Source: Haliscomenobacter sp965225875
GTDB taxonomy: Bacteria; Bacteroidota; Bacteroidia; Chitinophagales; Saprospiraceae
DNA: 64,000 bases
Reading direction: 5' to 3'
Assembly (NCBI RefSeq): GCF_965225875.1
Contig: NZ_CBDDBS010000002.1
Coordinates: 3,534,001-3,598,000 of the forward strand
Below the pieces are notes generated by a model. The model was not told the DNA's origin. It did no database searches and saw nothing but the letters and a program-made list of their open reading frames with translations. Below are positions 1 to 8,695 of the stretch, piece by piece (positions within the stretch are counted from its first letter, which is position 1; every line of letters starts with the position of its first letter). The translations under genes were made by a program, and so were the position numbers.

Positions 1-520
1 TAAGGATAAAGGTTTTGGGGGTTCCAATGGTCGTGAGTTGGTCACTGAGCTAAGTCGAAGTGAGTCGAAGCGAGCGTTGGAACCCTCGAACTTTAACTGA
101 TACTACGAACAAAAACTGAACAACCTTGCACGATCTCATGTTTAAGACGTTTGGCGGCTAATGCCGTTGATCGGAGCAACCTTGATCGATGAAATAAATA
201 CAATTTTTTGTCATAATCACTTGGTAAACCTGGCGCTTATTGACAAACGATGGAATTTCGGGATACCCGGAACCTTCGATAAGAATAGCGTATTGTGGTT
301 TAGAACACAATTTTGAGAGGGGAGCTGAGCTTCCCTTTCTTTGTTTATGGGGGTATCAATTGTGATCAGCCCATCGGTGAGAGCCCAATTGGGCTGTATA
401 TGGGAATTCAAAAGCGCCTGTGGATGAATTGAAGATTTGATGTGGTTGGCTTATATTTATGGAGAGGGGCGAAAGTGTGCATATTTTCGCCTTATCGACA
501 AAATAAAACAGACACCAAAA
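1..520. other. Intergenic/left-edge region
   Basis: No convincing gene is visible before the methyltransferase start at 521. A 64-codon open frame on the minus strand (217-411) has no recognisable motif and no partner, so I do not call it. A short inverted repeat occupies 19-85 and is listed separately. The region is AT-rich from about 180 onward and probably holds the upstream signals of the methyltransferase gene, but I see no clear Bacteroidota -33/-7 pair. Confidence 0.5.
19..85. repeat. Inverted repeat with internal short direct repeats
   Basis: GGGTTCCAA (19-27) is the exact reverse complement of TTGGAACCC (77-85). Between the arms the octamer AGTCGAAG occurs twice (53-60 and 63-70), and CACT/AGTG can pair inside. 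The arrangement resembles a dispersed intergenic palindromic repeat, but there is only this one copy that I noticed in the window. It could also be the terminator or end of a gene lying to the left. The family is not identified. Confidence 0.4.
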
Positions 521-1291
521 ATGAACTACTTTAACCCACGTACCGCCGCAGAACGCTATTCAAAAGGTCGCCCCGATTTCCACCCCAACACCATAAAGCA
601 CATCAAAGATTATTTGCATCTTGACAAAAAACTTGATGACGCCTTAGATATCGCCTGCGGGACGGGCCTTTCAACCAAAGCGCTTTTGGAAATTGCAACA
701 AACGTTTACGGAACGGATATTTCGCAAGAGATGTTGAATTTTGCATTACAACCTGACAAAATTCATTATTCCATTGCTCCGGCAGAGCAGCAGCCATTTG
801 CCGACAATAGTTTTGATTTAATTACGGTTAGTTCAGGTGTCCATTGGTTTGACATTGACCAATTCCTAATTGAGGCGAACCGACTATTAAGGAGTAAATC
901 GTGGCTGGTACTTTATGAGAATCATTTTATTTCTGAAATGCTGGGCAATAGCAACTTCTCCAATTGGATTCCCAATGTTTACCTTAAAAAATATCCTTCG
1001 CCACCGCGTAATCATGCATACTCCTGGACAAATGAAAACCTAAATGCCAAGAATTTTTACCTGGTAAAAGAAGAAACATTCAAGAACGCAATCGTTTTTA
1101 ACAAAAAACAATTGGCATTGTACTTCACCACCCAGAGCAATATCATAGCCGCAGTAGAGAACCATGAAACGACCTATGATCAAGTTGAAAATTGGTTAGA
1201 CCAAGCACTTGCTCCGTTTTTTGACAATGATGAAACAACACAGACCATCAACTATGGAAATTGGATTAAATACATTCAACGGATAGATTGA
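521..1291 (+). CDS. Class I SAM-dependent methyltransferase
   Basis: Encodes about 256 residues. A Rossmann-type motif I (LDIACGTG) lies at residues 42-49, followed by an acidic motif II region (VYGTDIS) and a motif IV-like stretch (FDLITVSSGVHWF), the order seen in Methyltransf_11/UbiE-like enzymes. I chose the ATG at 521 because the product then begins MNYFNPRTAAERY, typical of small-molecule methyltransferases that open with a Y-x-x-x-RP segment. The frame stays open upstream to 437, but that extension looks non-coding. The substrate cannot be read from sequence. The protein is cytosolic with no signal peptide. It is separated from the next gene by 118 bp and shows no obvious functional link with it. 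Confidence 0.85.
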   Translation: MNYFNPRTAAERYSKGRPDFHPNTIKHIKDYLHLDKKLDDALDIACGTGLSTKALLEIATNVYGTDISQEMLNFALQPDKIHYSIAPAEQQPFADNSFDLITVSSGVHWFDIDQFLIEANRLLRSKSWLVLYENHFISEMLGNSNFSNWIPNVYLKKYPSPPRNHAYSWTNENLNAKNFYLVKEETFKNAIVFNKKQLALYFTTQSNIIAAVENHETTYDQVENWLDQALAPFFDNDETTQTINYGNWIKYIQRID

Positions 1292-1409
1292 GGACGAAAG
1301 GCAAAAATGGAATGATTCGATTAAACCCACTGGAATAAGCCGATCCACTGCCCACCCAATATTCCCCCCCACCAAATCGTTACCACTCTGTCTGTCTAAC
1401 CGACACAAC

Positions 1410-2741
1410 ATGAGAAAACTATCACTACCCCTGCTCCTCATTTACTTCATCCTTTTGCCATCCGTACAGGCCCAGGAGATCCGGGAATTTATGGACCTGC
1501 AAAGCCACATGACCGTACACATCCCCTATCCTTTTTTTGGCAAGGGCCTGACCTATTTTTCAGATGAAAAGCCCCCTCCAGTCAATTACAAACACACCTT
1601 TCGAAATGTGAACCACGCCAATTTTTTGGAGCACAACCAGGGTGCCCGGATCATCATCAATGGTGCGCTGAGCAAGGAATGGGTGACCTCTAAAAAAAAG
1701 GCGCGGCGCATGATTGTAGAGCAAATTGAGTACGTAAACGAATTCATCAAAAGTCACTCCGACCAATTTGCCCTGGCCAAAACCCCACAAGAAGTGCGCG
1801 ACCTGGTGCACAATACCAATAAAACCATTGTCATCCATTCCATTGAGGGAGGGCGCAGATTGATCAACAGCCAGGAAGACGCCGACTTTTGGGCCAGCCA
1901 AGGCGTAGCCTACATTACCCTGGTGCATTTGCTGGACGATGAAAACGGAGCTTCCGCCATCACCCCGGGTTTGATGACTCGCCTAATGAATCTGAAAGGA
2001 GGCCTGCGCAAAGAAAAAAACCGGAGACTTAGCGAACACGGCAAAGACGCCATCCAGTACCTGGCCAATGCGGGCGTCATGATCGACCTGACTCACATGT
2101 CGGAGTTGACCAGGCAAGACGCCCTCGATTACATGATCGAACACCAGATTCCGCCCATTACAACCCATGATGCATTTAAACCCATTCAAAACAATTCCCG
2201 GGGCCTTTCCCCCGAGGACATCATCCGCATTTACCAGCACAATGGCTTTGTTGCTTTGCCCCTCAGCGGCCGGGCGATCAAACCCTACAAATCTTTAGCC
2301 CCCTATCAAAACTTGCTGGATAGTTTGAGCCAGGTGGATTGTTATTGTGAAGGTTCTGTCGACGATTATAAAATCACCTATCAGGCCGTCAAGCAATTCA
2401 TTGAAGGTAATGTGGCGCGTATCGCCCAGGATTCAAGCCTCGTTTTTGAGGCTTTGGACGACCGCCAAAAGGTGAAATATTCCATCGGATTTCAGACCGA
2501 TTTTAATGGTTGGCTGAGCCACAATCGCCCGCGCTACGGTAAAGAAGGCTGTTACGAAATGGCTGAAGATCGAACTTACGAGGACATCGAAACAAAAGGC
2601 TTGGCGCATCCCGGCCTGCTGAACGAGCATTGGAACCTGTTGCTGCGGGAAGGAGTGGATTTAGAACCCATCAAAAGATCCTCGGAAAAGTTTTTGCAGC
2701 TGTGGCAGTATTTTTTGGATCATCGGAAGGTAGAGAATTAG
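1410..2741 (+). CDS. Secreted M19-like (membrane dipeptidase family) metallohydrolase
   Basis: Encodes 443 residues with an N-terminal signal peptide of about 21 residues ending in VQAQ. Several M19 landmarks are visible in order: the Glu-containing HSIEGG segment, IDLTHMS (equivalent of the family's D-[LI]-S-H), ITTHDAF (second His), an NSRGLSPEDI segment matching the Arg/Asp-rich loop, and a late IGFQTDFNG (family GxDFDG Asp). Family members hydrolyse dipeptides using a binuclear zinc site, usually in the periplasm or on the surface. The N-terminal metal-binding HxD expected near the start is replaced by a DLQSHMTVH-like segment, so zinc binding or substrate choice may differ. Activity is therefore inferred, not certain. 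No operon partner is obvious; glucarate-dehydratase-like gene follows after 109 bp. Confidence 0.75.
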   Translation: MRKLSLPLLLIYFILLPSVQAQEIREFMDLQSHMTVHIPYPFFGKGLTYFSDEKPPPVNYKHTFRNVNHANFLEHNQGARIIINGALSKEWVTSKKKARRMIVEQIEYVNEFIKSHSDQFALAKTPQEVRDLVHNTNKTIVIHSIEGGRRLINSQEDADFWASQGVAYITLVHLLDDENGASAITPGLMTRLMNLKGGLRKEKNRRLSEHGKDAIQYLANAGVMIDLTHMSELTRQDALDYMIEHQIPPITTHDAFKPIQNNSRGLSPEDIIRIYQHNGFVALPLSGRAIKPYKSLAPYQNLLDSLSQVDCYCEGSVDDYKITYQAVKQFIEGNVARIAQDSSLVFEALDDRQKVKYSIGFQTDFNGWLSHNRPRYGKEGCYEMAEDRTYEDIETKGLAHPGLLNEHWNLLLREGVDLEPIKRSSEKFLQLWQYFLDHRKVEN

Positions 2742-2850
2742 ACCACTTTTCTCCAATTGACTGTAATGGGATTGACCGAATTAATCGTCATATTGATTGG
2801 AGCAAAACTGTTCCCTTTGAGTTAATTAGGAAATCACAATAATCAACCAT

Positions 2851-4155
2851 ATGGGATTCACACCTGGCCCTCGCATCAAAGACATCCACATCACCCCCAT
2901 CGCCACCGTAGACCCTCCCTTGCTGAACGCAGCGGGTTTACACGCGCCTTACGCCTTGCGCACCGTATTGGAGATCGTCACCGAAGACAACATCTCCGGC
3001 ATCAGCGAGATCCCCGGTACCAAAGACATCGACGCAGCTTTGGAGGATTCCAAAAAACTGCTGATAGGCCAGGATGTTTTTCAATTGAACCATATCCGCC
3101 AGATGCTGGTGCAGGCGTTTGGCAAAGACTCAAGCGCAGATCGAGGATTGGCACCCTGGGACCAAAGAAAACTGGTGCATATTTTCAGCGCGGTGGAAGT
3201 AGCTTGTCTGGACATCATCGGCAAAGTCACGAACAAACCCGTTGTCGACTTGTTGGGTGGCAAAATGCGGGATCGGGTACCCTTTGCGGCTTACCTCTTT
3301 TACAAATACGCTGGTGCGGGTGGCGAGCTGGGTTTTGACCTGGACCCCAATGCCAGCGGCTGGGACGCAGCCCGTCAAAAAAGTGCCCTGAACCCTGAAG
3401 AAATAGTCGCCCAGGCCCAGGCCATGTGTCGCGAGTTTGGCTTCCAATCGATCAAGCTCAAGGGGGGCGTTTTTCCGCCCCGCCAGGAAGTGGACGCCAT
3501 TTTTGCCCTACGCGAAGCTTTTGGCCCCGATGTTCCCCTGCGGATCGATCCCAACGCCCTGTGGCAGGTAGAAACAGCCATTCAATACGGTCAGGAAATG
3601 GAACCCGTGCTGGAGTATCTGGAAGACCCCGTACGTGGCCAGGAAAACATGGCCCTGGTCAGAAAAGCCCTGAAAACCCCCTTGGCCACCAACATGTGTA
3701 CCACTTCTTTTGAAGAAATTCCCCGTAGCATCACACTCGGTTCGGAAGACATCATCCTGAGCGACCACCACTTTTGGGGCGGATTGCGTGCCTCCATGAC
3801 CCTGGCGGGCATTTGTGAAACCTTCGGCCGGGGTTTGTCCATGCATTCCAACAGCCATTTGGGGATTTCACTGGCAGCGATGGTACACCTGGGCGCGGCT
3901 TTGCCGGATATGACTTACGCTCTGGATACACATTACCCCTGGCAATCGGACGAAATCATCATCGGTGGGCGACTGAAATTTGAGGAGGGCTCCGTGATGG
4001 TACCCACCGAACCGGGCCTGGGCGTGGAACTGGATCGGGTAGCCCTGGCCAAATTGCACAAAAACTACAAAGCCTGCGGATTGACCAAGCGGAATGATGA
4101 AGTGGAAATGCAGAAGGTGCAGCCAGGGTGGAAGTTTGAGGCGGTAAGGTGGTAG
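2851..4155 (+). CDS. Glucarate dehydratase-like enolase-superfamily enzyme
   Basis: Encodes 434 residues, about the size of D-glucarate dehydratase. The mandelate-racemase-type features are present: a KLK pair (Lys202, Lys204 in SIKLKGG), metal ligands in RIDPN (Asp233, Asn235) and LEDP (Glu258), then SDHHFWGG (Asp305) and a HSNSHLGISLA segment (His332/His336). This last segment is the hallmark of the glucarate dehydratase subgroup, as is the DTHYPWQ stretch near residue 370. Family members dehydrate D-glucarate to 5-keto-4-deoxyglucarate with Mg2+ in the cytosol. The exact sugar acid is not proven, since related acid-sugar dehydratases share this architecture. The ATG at 2851 follows a 109-bp gap. 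A later gene here encodes a glucuronoyl-esterase-like protein, so uronic-acid use is a reasonable theme. Confidence 0.82.
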   Translation: MGFTPGPRIKDIHITPIATVDPPLLNAAGLHAPYALRTVLEIVTEDNISGISEIPGTKDIDAALEDSKKLLIGQDVFQLNHIRQMLVQAFGKDSSADRGLAPWDQRKLVHIFSAVEVACLDIIGKVTNKPVVDLLGGKMRDRVPFAAYLFYKYAGAGGELGFDLDPNASGWDAARQKSALNPEEIVAQAQAMCREFGFQSIKLKGGVFPPRQEVDAIFALREAFGPDVPLRIDPNALWQVETAIQYGQEMEPVLEYLEDPVRGQENMALVRKALKTPLATNMCTTSFEEIPRSITLGSEDIILSDHHFWGGLRASMTLAGICETFGRGLSMHSNSHLGISLAAMVHLGAALPDMTYALDTHYPWQSDEIIIGGRLKFEEGSVMVPTEPGLGVELDRVALAKLHKNYKACGLTKRNDEVEMQKVQPGWKFEAVRW

Positions 4156-4195
4156 GGGAGTTGGAACGAAAATTGAACAGCAAAAAATCACCACC

Positions 4196-4618
4196 ATGCA
4201 ATTCGATCCAAACAACAACATTGTAAAACTTTGCGCCGAGGGCATGAGTCTGGAAGGTGAAGGCAAAAAAGAAGCAGCGCTCCAACTATTCGAACAAGCC
4301 TGGGGAGAAGCGAGCAACGATTTTGAAAAATTCACTGCGGCGCACTATGTCGCCCGGCAGCAAAAAAGTATTGCTGAAAAACTGGATTGGGACCAAAGAG
4401 CTTTACATCACGCTTTGAAAATCAATGATGAGGGGATGAAAAGCACTTACCCTTCTTTGTATTTGAACATTGGCAAGGGATATGAAGACTTAAACGATTT
4501 TGAAAGTGCTAAAGCAAATTATGCCACGGCGCTTTCATTCACAGCCTTTCTTCCTGAGGACGGCTATGGGCAGTTGATAAAAGGGGGGATATTGAACGGG
4601 ATTGAGCGGGTGAAATGA
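4196..4618 (+). CDS. Small TPR-like helical-repeat protein
   Basis: Encodes 140 residues, almost entirely predicted helix. Two helix-turn-helix pairs have TPR-like spacing and residues: residues 12-40 (GMSLEGEGKKEAALQLFEQA) and residues 80-115 (YLNIGKGYEDLNDFESAKANY). It has no signal peptide and no catalytic motif, so it probably acts in the cytosol as a protein-binding scaffold. It begins 40 bp after the dehydratase gene on the same strand and could be cotranscribed. A REP-like palindrome begins four bases after its stop codon and separates it from a convergent transposase gene. Specific function unknown. Confidence 0.75.
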   Translation: MQFDPNNNIVKLCAEGMSLEGEGKKEAALQLFEQAWGEASNDFEKFTAAHYVARQQKSIAEKLDWDQRALHHALKINDEGMKSTYPSLYLNIGKGYEDLNDFESAKANYATALSFTAFLPEDGYGQLIKGGILNGIERVK

Positions 4619-4621
4619 TCA

Positions 4622-4693
4622 CCCGCTGGTACAAGTCTCCCGCTGGTACAAGTCTCCAGACTTGTACCAGTATCTGCACGTCTCCTGACGTGC
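4622..4693. repeat. REP-like double hairpin next to RAYT gene
   Basis: A 17-bp unit is repeated in tandem (4622-4638 and 4639-4655). The second copy forms the left arm of a perfect palindrome: CTGGTACAAGTCT (4643-4655) pairs with AGACTTGTACCAG (4658-4670) across two bases. A second hairpin follows, GCACGTC (4676-4682) with GACGTGC (4687-4693). Both loops share the core GTCTCC[A/T]GAC. The element lies between the convergent stop codons at 4618 and 4706. Adjacent hairpins beside a RAYT transposase are the standard arrangement of REP/BIME elements. It may also act as a bidirectional terminator. Confidence 0.75.
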
Positions 4694-4705
4694 CCCAAAC
4701 CACAT

Positions 4706-5326
4706 TTATTCCTCAAACCCCGGCACATACACAAATCCACTTCCCGGCAAAAATGGCTCCAATAAATCCACTTCCAACAAACAATCTCGGTTGTCAAAAG
4801 CATAACTCCGCGCGCTGCTATACAGATAATGTTCAGGGTTTTCTACCCATTTTGCCCTGACTGGATTGTTATGGATGTATTCCACCTTTTGCCAAATTAC
4901 TTTAGGTGAAACCAGCTCAATAGGGTGATTATCCTGAATCCACATTTGATAATAGCGGTTATTGGTATTAAACTTGGCGTAATAGCTGAAAACATGCAGC
5001 AACCAATCTTTGCGACTTTCATTCCCTTTTTCAATTGCTTCCAGAATTTGACGAGAAGTGAATTTTTTAAAATCGCGAAGGATTGCAGACAACTGTTGCG
5101 TCCCATCTGCTTTTACGATCATGTGCAGGTGATTGCTCATGAGTACGTATGCGAATATGCGTAAGCCTTTGGCTTTTTGGCAGTAAGAAAGGCTTTCAAT
5201 GATGATGTCGCGGTAGGTGGCACGAGTGAAAATGTCTACCCATCCAACAATGGTGCAAGTGAGGTAATTGAGACCTTTTTGGTCAAGGATACGGTAGCGA
5301 GCCACAAGGCTTTGTTTAATGCCCAA
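4706..5326 (-). CDS. REP-associated tyrosine transposase (RAYT, Y1/HUH superfamily)
   Basis: Encodes about 206 residues. The HUH metal-binding motif is visible as SNHLHMIV at about residues 64-71. It is preceded by the family's YLTCTIVGWVDIFTR opening and followed by a C-terminal VEYIHNNPVRA..W segment characteristic of Bacteroidota RAYTs. RAYTs nick and join single-stranded REP hairpins and are usually single-copy domesticated transposases. The catalytic Tyr could not be assigned with confidence. The start appears to be TTG at 5326, because an in-frame stop lies two codons upstream and no ATG is available before the motif, so the N-terminus may be slightly degraded. It lies 10 bp downstream of the hydrolase gene on the same strand. 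Confidence 0.85.
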   Translation of the reverse strand: MGIKQSLVARYRILDQKGLNYLTCTIVGWVDIFTRATYRDIIIESLSYCQKAKGLRIFAYVLMSNHLHMIVKADGTQQLSAILRDFKKFTSRQILEAIEKGNESRKDWLLHVFSYYAKFNTNNRYYQMWIQDNHPIELVSPKVIWQKVEYIHNNPVRAKWVENPEHYLYSSARSYAFDNRDCLLEVDLLEPFLPGSGFVYVPGFEE

Positions 5327-5336
5327 ATTTTAACCA

Positions 5337-5864
5337 TCACCCCAATCGTTCCAAAATCTCCAACCCCTCCTTCCAATCCCCATACCCACTCTGCGCATTA
5401 ATATGTCCGGCATCACCAATATTGATAAATTCGCTGCCCCAATGAGTTGCAAAAAAACGAGCCCGTTCCAGGTCGACCCATTCGTCGTTGCTACTCGCCA
5501 CTACAATACTTTTGAAGCCAAGAGGCTCCAGCGGAATGGGAGTAAATCCCGTCGATGGGAAAGTATACACGGGCTGTTCAATGTCGCTCGGAGCTACCAG
5601 GAATGCACCTTTTATCTTATGTCCATAACGTTTCGCCCAATGTGCAACCGTAGCGCAGCCCAGGCTATGTGCAATCAACACCACTTGCGTTAAATCATAA
5701 CCTTGTACTGCCGCTTCAATTGCCTCCAACCAATCGGCACAATCGGGGGCATCCCACTCTTTTTGCTGGATGCGTTGCGCATTGGGCAAGGTTTTTTCAA
5801 AATAGGTTTGCCAATGTTCGGGGCCAGAGTTCCCCAAGCCGGGGATAATGAAGTAATGGGTCAT
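5337..5864 (-). CDS. RBBP9/YdeN-like alpha/beta serine hydrolase
   Basis: Encodes 175 residues, the usual length of this small hydrolase family. It opens with THYFIIPGLGNSGPEHWQ, the family's oxyanion-region signature. The nucleophile elbow is AHSLGC, the Asp is probably in SSNDEWV, and the His is in DAGHIN, giving a full Ser-Asp-His triad. The substrate is unknown; members act as esterases or acyl-protein hydrolases in the cytosol. I start at the ATG at 5864 because the 21 codons upstream (to 5927) encode a low-complexity hydrophobic stretch from an A-rich region that the family lacks. It is transcribed leftward, probably with the RAYT gene after it, and diverges from the outer-membrane gene at 6048. 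Confidence 0.85.
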   Translation of the reverse strand: MTHYFIIPGLGNSGPEHWQTYFEKTLPNAQRIQQKEWDAPDCADWLEAIEAAVQGYDLTQVVLIAHSLGCATVAHWAKRYGHKIKGAFLVAPSDIEQPVYTFPSTGFTPIPLEPLGFKSIVVASSNDEWVDLERARFFATHWGSEFINIGDAGHINAQSGYGDWKEGLEILERLG

Positions 5865-6047
5865 TGGTAAATAATGTTTTGACAAAAAAAGACAAAATAA
5901 ACGAGCAAAAAAAAAAGAAATAGCCAACTAATTGCAACAATTTACACTCATTTGAATATCTAAATTTAAAAGCCCAAACTTATAGATAAAAGAACCGTGT
6001 CAACTATTCGATATCATCTAATTGAACAACATTTAAACAATTAACTC

Positions 6048-7118
6048 ATGAAACGATTTACACTGTTTTTACTTATCCTATTGCTTAGTTGCCCGATGTG
6101 GGTGCAAGCACAACTCATTAAAGGCAGCTGGTATGCCAGTGGGTCTATTTATAGTGGTTTACCCGCAGCTCAAGGTTTAGCAGGCCTAAGCTATTTCGAA
6201 AAATTTGGACCCATAGAGGACCAATTCAGGTTTAACCTTTCCCCTGAATTTGGTTATTTTTTTTCCAAACGGCTATTGGTCGGAAGTCGGGTAACTGCAA
6301 CTCTGTACAGCAAAAATGACCTTTTTGATGGCAATGCCATTGGTATTGCCCCATTTGCCCGCTACTACTTGAATCCACAATCGACCAACAATCATTTTTT
6401 TGTAAATGCCCAATTCAATCTGCTCTTTTCCAGTGACAACAACTTTGGTGGGGCCAACGCAGGTGTAGGCATGACCCACTTTTTGGCCCCGGGCATTGGC
6501 CTTGATGCTTATCTGGCCGTGATAGAGCCCGATTTCCAAATCAGGAGAAACACCCAACTTGGTCTATCCACCAGCCTCAATGTTTACCTCAATCCTGAAA
6601 TGAGAGGTACCCGCAAAACCGCTCTACCGAATTTGCAAGCAGGAACCTTAATGATTGGAGGAACCAGCGCCAGGGCTCAGTTTGGCATCAGTTCTCCAAG
6701 GCCAGGAGCCGCTAATCTTAACGCTTTGACTATTGCTCCGAATTTGCTCTACTTTGTAAACAATCGTTTGGGCCTGGGTGGCGCAGCAGCTTTGGGGCTA
6801 TCCGGAAATCAGGACTTTAGCACAACCCTAATCGGGCTTAGCCCACGGATTCGGTATTACCTCAATACGGATCGGCACCGCCTCTTGTTTTTGAGTGGTG
6901 CTTATCAATACGATAGGGTCAAGGTCAAATTTAATGAGCAGGAGCTGGATGAAAAAACTTCACGAGCCATTCTGGCACTGGGTTTGAACAGCTTCTTTAA
7001 CTCAAATCTTGCACTGGAGCTGGCGCCCAATGTGAACTACAACTTTGACGCCAAATCGCTGCAAGCAGGCCTGGACCTGGGGATCCAATTTTTCCTCAAT
7101 CCTAAGCAAAAGGAGTAA
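6048..7118 (+). CDS. Putative outer-membrane beta-barrel protein
   Basis: Encodes 356 residues with a clear signal peptide (about residues 1-22, ending VQAQ). The mature part alternates short amphipathic beta-strand-like stretches with Asn/Gly-rich turns. Two halves look alike, each with LSPEFGYF/ISPRIRYYLN-type strands and YLNP..R turns (for example residues 180 and 270), and the protein ends in an aromatic strand (LDLGIQFFLNP). This suggests a porin-like or OmpA-like barrel of the Bacteroidota. I do not recognise a specific family. The 183-bp gap upstream is shared with the divergent hydrolase gene and likely holds both promoters. The next gene follows 38 bp later on the same strand, so the two may be cotranscribed. 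Confidence 0.65.
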   Translation: MKRFTLFLLILLLSCPMWVQAQLIKGSWYASGSIYSGLPAAQGLAGLSYFEKFGPIEDQFRFNLSPEFGYFFSKRLLVGSRVTATLYSKNDLFDGNAIGIAPFARYYLNPQSTNNHFFVNAQFNLLFSSDNNFGGANAGVGMTHFLAPGIGLDAYLAVIEPDFQIRRNTQLGLSTSLNVYLNPEMRGTRKTALPNLQAGTLMIGGTSARAQFGISSPRPGAANLNALTIAPNLLYFVNNRLGLGGAAALGLSGNQDFSTTLIGLSPRIRYYLNTDRHRLLFLSGAYQYDRVKVKFNEQELDEKTSRAILALGLNSFFNSNLALELAPNVNYNFDAKSLQAGLDLGIQFFLNPKQKE

Positions 7119-7156
7119 GGGATTATCCCTATCTTGAGGTGAAACTATAAACAACA

Positions 7157-8695
7157 ATGAAAACAAAAACACTACTGCTGCTTTGTGTGTGCGTCACCCA
7201 AAGCCTGCTGGCGCAAATTGACAGCACCAAATACCCACGCCTGCTCACCTGGACGACCCAACAGGATCACGACAACATGAAGCAGCAACTGGGCATCAAA
7301 AAATTGCGACCCGGGCCCAGTGGCAACGAATCCGCACCCAACCACGCCAACTACGACGACGCCATCGCCGACCCTTGCCCACAACTGCCTGATGTACTAA
7401 GCACCCAAAATGGCAAAAAAGTCACCACTCCCGAGATGTGGTGGAACCAACGCCGCCCGGAGTTGATCGAAGCCTTTGAAAAAGAAGTATACGGCCGTAT
7501 TCCGAAAAATGTGCCCAAAGTGACCTGGACGGTAAAAATCACCGACCGGGAATTTGTGGGCCGTACCCCGGTGATAGCCAAACAAATCATCGGAAATGTG
7601 GACAACAGCGCCTACCCTCTGATCAACGTGAACATCAACATGATGCTGGTGGTGCCCACCAATGTCAAAGGCCCGGTACCCGTGCTGATGATGTATGGTC
7701 GCCCCGCATTCCCGGCACCTGCTCAACCTTCACCTGATGACCTGGAAAAAATCAACACCAGCTTCAAGGAGATGATGATCCAGGCAAACCCCGAGATGAA
7801 GGCCATTTTTGACAAATACCCGGCGTATATGCCCATCACGAGATTGCCTGCACCTAACCCCTTTGCTCCACCTCCTGCAGGTGATCTGCCTTCTACTGAA
7901 CAGCTACTCGCAGCAGGTTGGGGCTATGCCACCATCGACCCTGCCAGTATCCAGGCCGACAATGGCGCCGGGCTCACCAGAGGGATCATCGGACTGACCA
8001 ACAAGGGGCAAGCCCGCAAACCCGAAGACTGGGGCGCCCTGCGCGCCTGGGCCTGGGGAGCTGCCCGTGGCCTCGATTACCTGGAAACCGATCCTTTGGT
8101 AGATGCGAAAAAAGTAGGCATTGAAGGCGTTTCCCGCTATGGAAAAGCGGCCCTGGTTACCCTGGCTTTTGAACCGCGTTTTGCAGTGGGTTTGATCGGC
8201 TCTTCCGGTAAAGGTGGCACTACCTTACACCGCCGCGTCTTTGGCGAAGCCGTGGAAAGCCTGACCGGGAGTGGCGAATACCATTGGATGGCGGGCAATT
8301 ACTTGAAATACGGCACTGAAGAATCGTCGTTTGGCACTAAAACTGGCTGTGACCTCTCGGTCGATTCCCATGAATTGATTGCACTTTGTGCGCCACGCCT
8401 GGCCTTTATCAGTTATGGCATTCCCGAAAAAGGGGACGCCCGCTGGCTCGATCAAAAAGGCAGCTACATGGCGACCATTGCTGCGGGAGCTGTATATAAA
8501 TTATTGGGCGCAAAAGACCTGGGCGTTTCCAATGATTACAAAACGGAAAAAATGCCGCCTATGCTTACCGATATGTTGAACGGCGAACTAGCCTGGCGCC
8601 AGCACGACGGAGGTCATACTGATGGACCCAATTTTAAACATTTTATCCCTTGGGCGACCCGTTTATTGAAATATGAGCGGAAGGATGCACAGTAA
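7157..8695 (+). CDS. CE15-like 4-O-methylglucuronoyl methylesterase
   Basis: Encodes 512 residues with a signal peptide (about residues 1-19, ending LLAQ). The nucleophile elbow EGVSRYGKAAL (Ser326) matches the glucuronoyl esterase signature G-[CV]-S-R-x-G-K. A later DSHELIALCAPR segment and the RQHDGGHTDGP motif (His483/His487) fit the family's conserved Asp/His regions. CE15 enzymes cleave ester bonds between glucuronic acid on xylan and lignin alcohols, outside the cytoplasm. Substrate specificity is inferred from the family only. In this genome such enzymes are plausible parts of plant-polymer degradation. The gene follows the beta-barrel gene by 38 bp and is followed by a hairpin with a T-run that probably ends the unit. 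Confidence 0.78.
   Translation: MKTKTLLLLCVCVTQSLLAQIDSTKYPRLLTWTTQQDHDNMKQQLGIKKLRPGPSGNESAPNHANYDDAIADPCPQLPDVLSTQNGKKVTTPEMWWNQRRPELIEAFEKEVYGRIPKNVPKVTWTVKITDREFVGRTPVIAKQIIGNVDNSAYPLINVNINMMLVVPTNVKGPVPVLMMYGRPAFPAPAQPSPDDLEKINTSFKEMMIQANPEMKAIFDKYPAYMPITRLPAPNPFAPPPAGDLPSTEQLLAAGWGYATIDPASIQADNGAGLTRGIIGLTNKGQARKPEDWGALRAWAWGAARGLDYLETDPLVDAKKVGIEGVSRYGKAALVTLAFEPRFAVGLIGSSGKGGTTLHRRVFGEAVESLTGSGEYHWMAGNYLKYGTEESSFGTKTGCDLSVDSHELIALCAPRLAFISYGIPEKGDARWLDQKGSYMATIAAGAVYKLLGAKDLGVSNDYKTEKMPPMLTDMLNGELAWRQHDGGHTDGPNFKHFIPWATRLLKYERKDAQ

Noticed and set aside
217..411. 64-codon minus-strand ORF in the left intergenic region
   Set aside because: No motif, no homologous copy in the window and no upstream signal. 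Its LITIDTP segment resembles the short-peptide end ITIDTTVV but is internal and not C-terminal, so I treat it as chance.
4615..4860. Plus-strand ORF of 81 codons over the REP hairpins and RAYT 3' end
   Set aside because: It overlaps the palindromes and is antisense to the well-supported RAYT gene.
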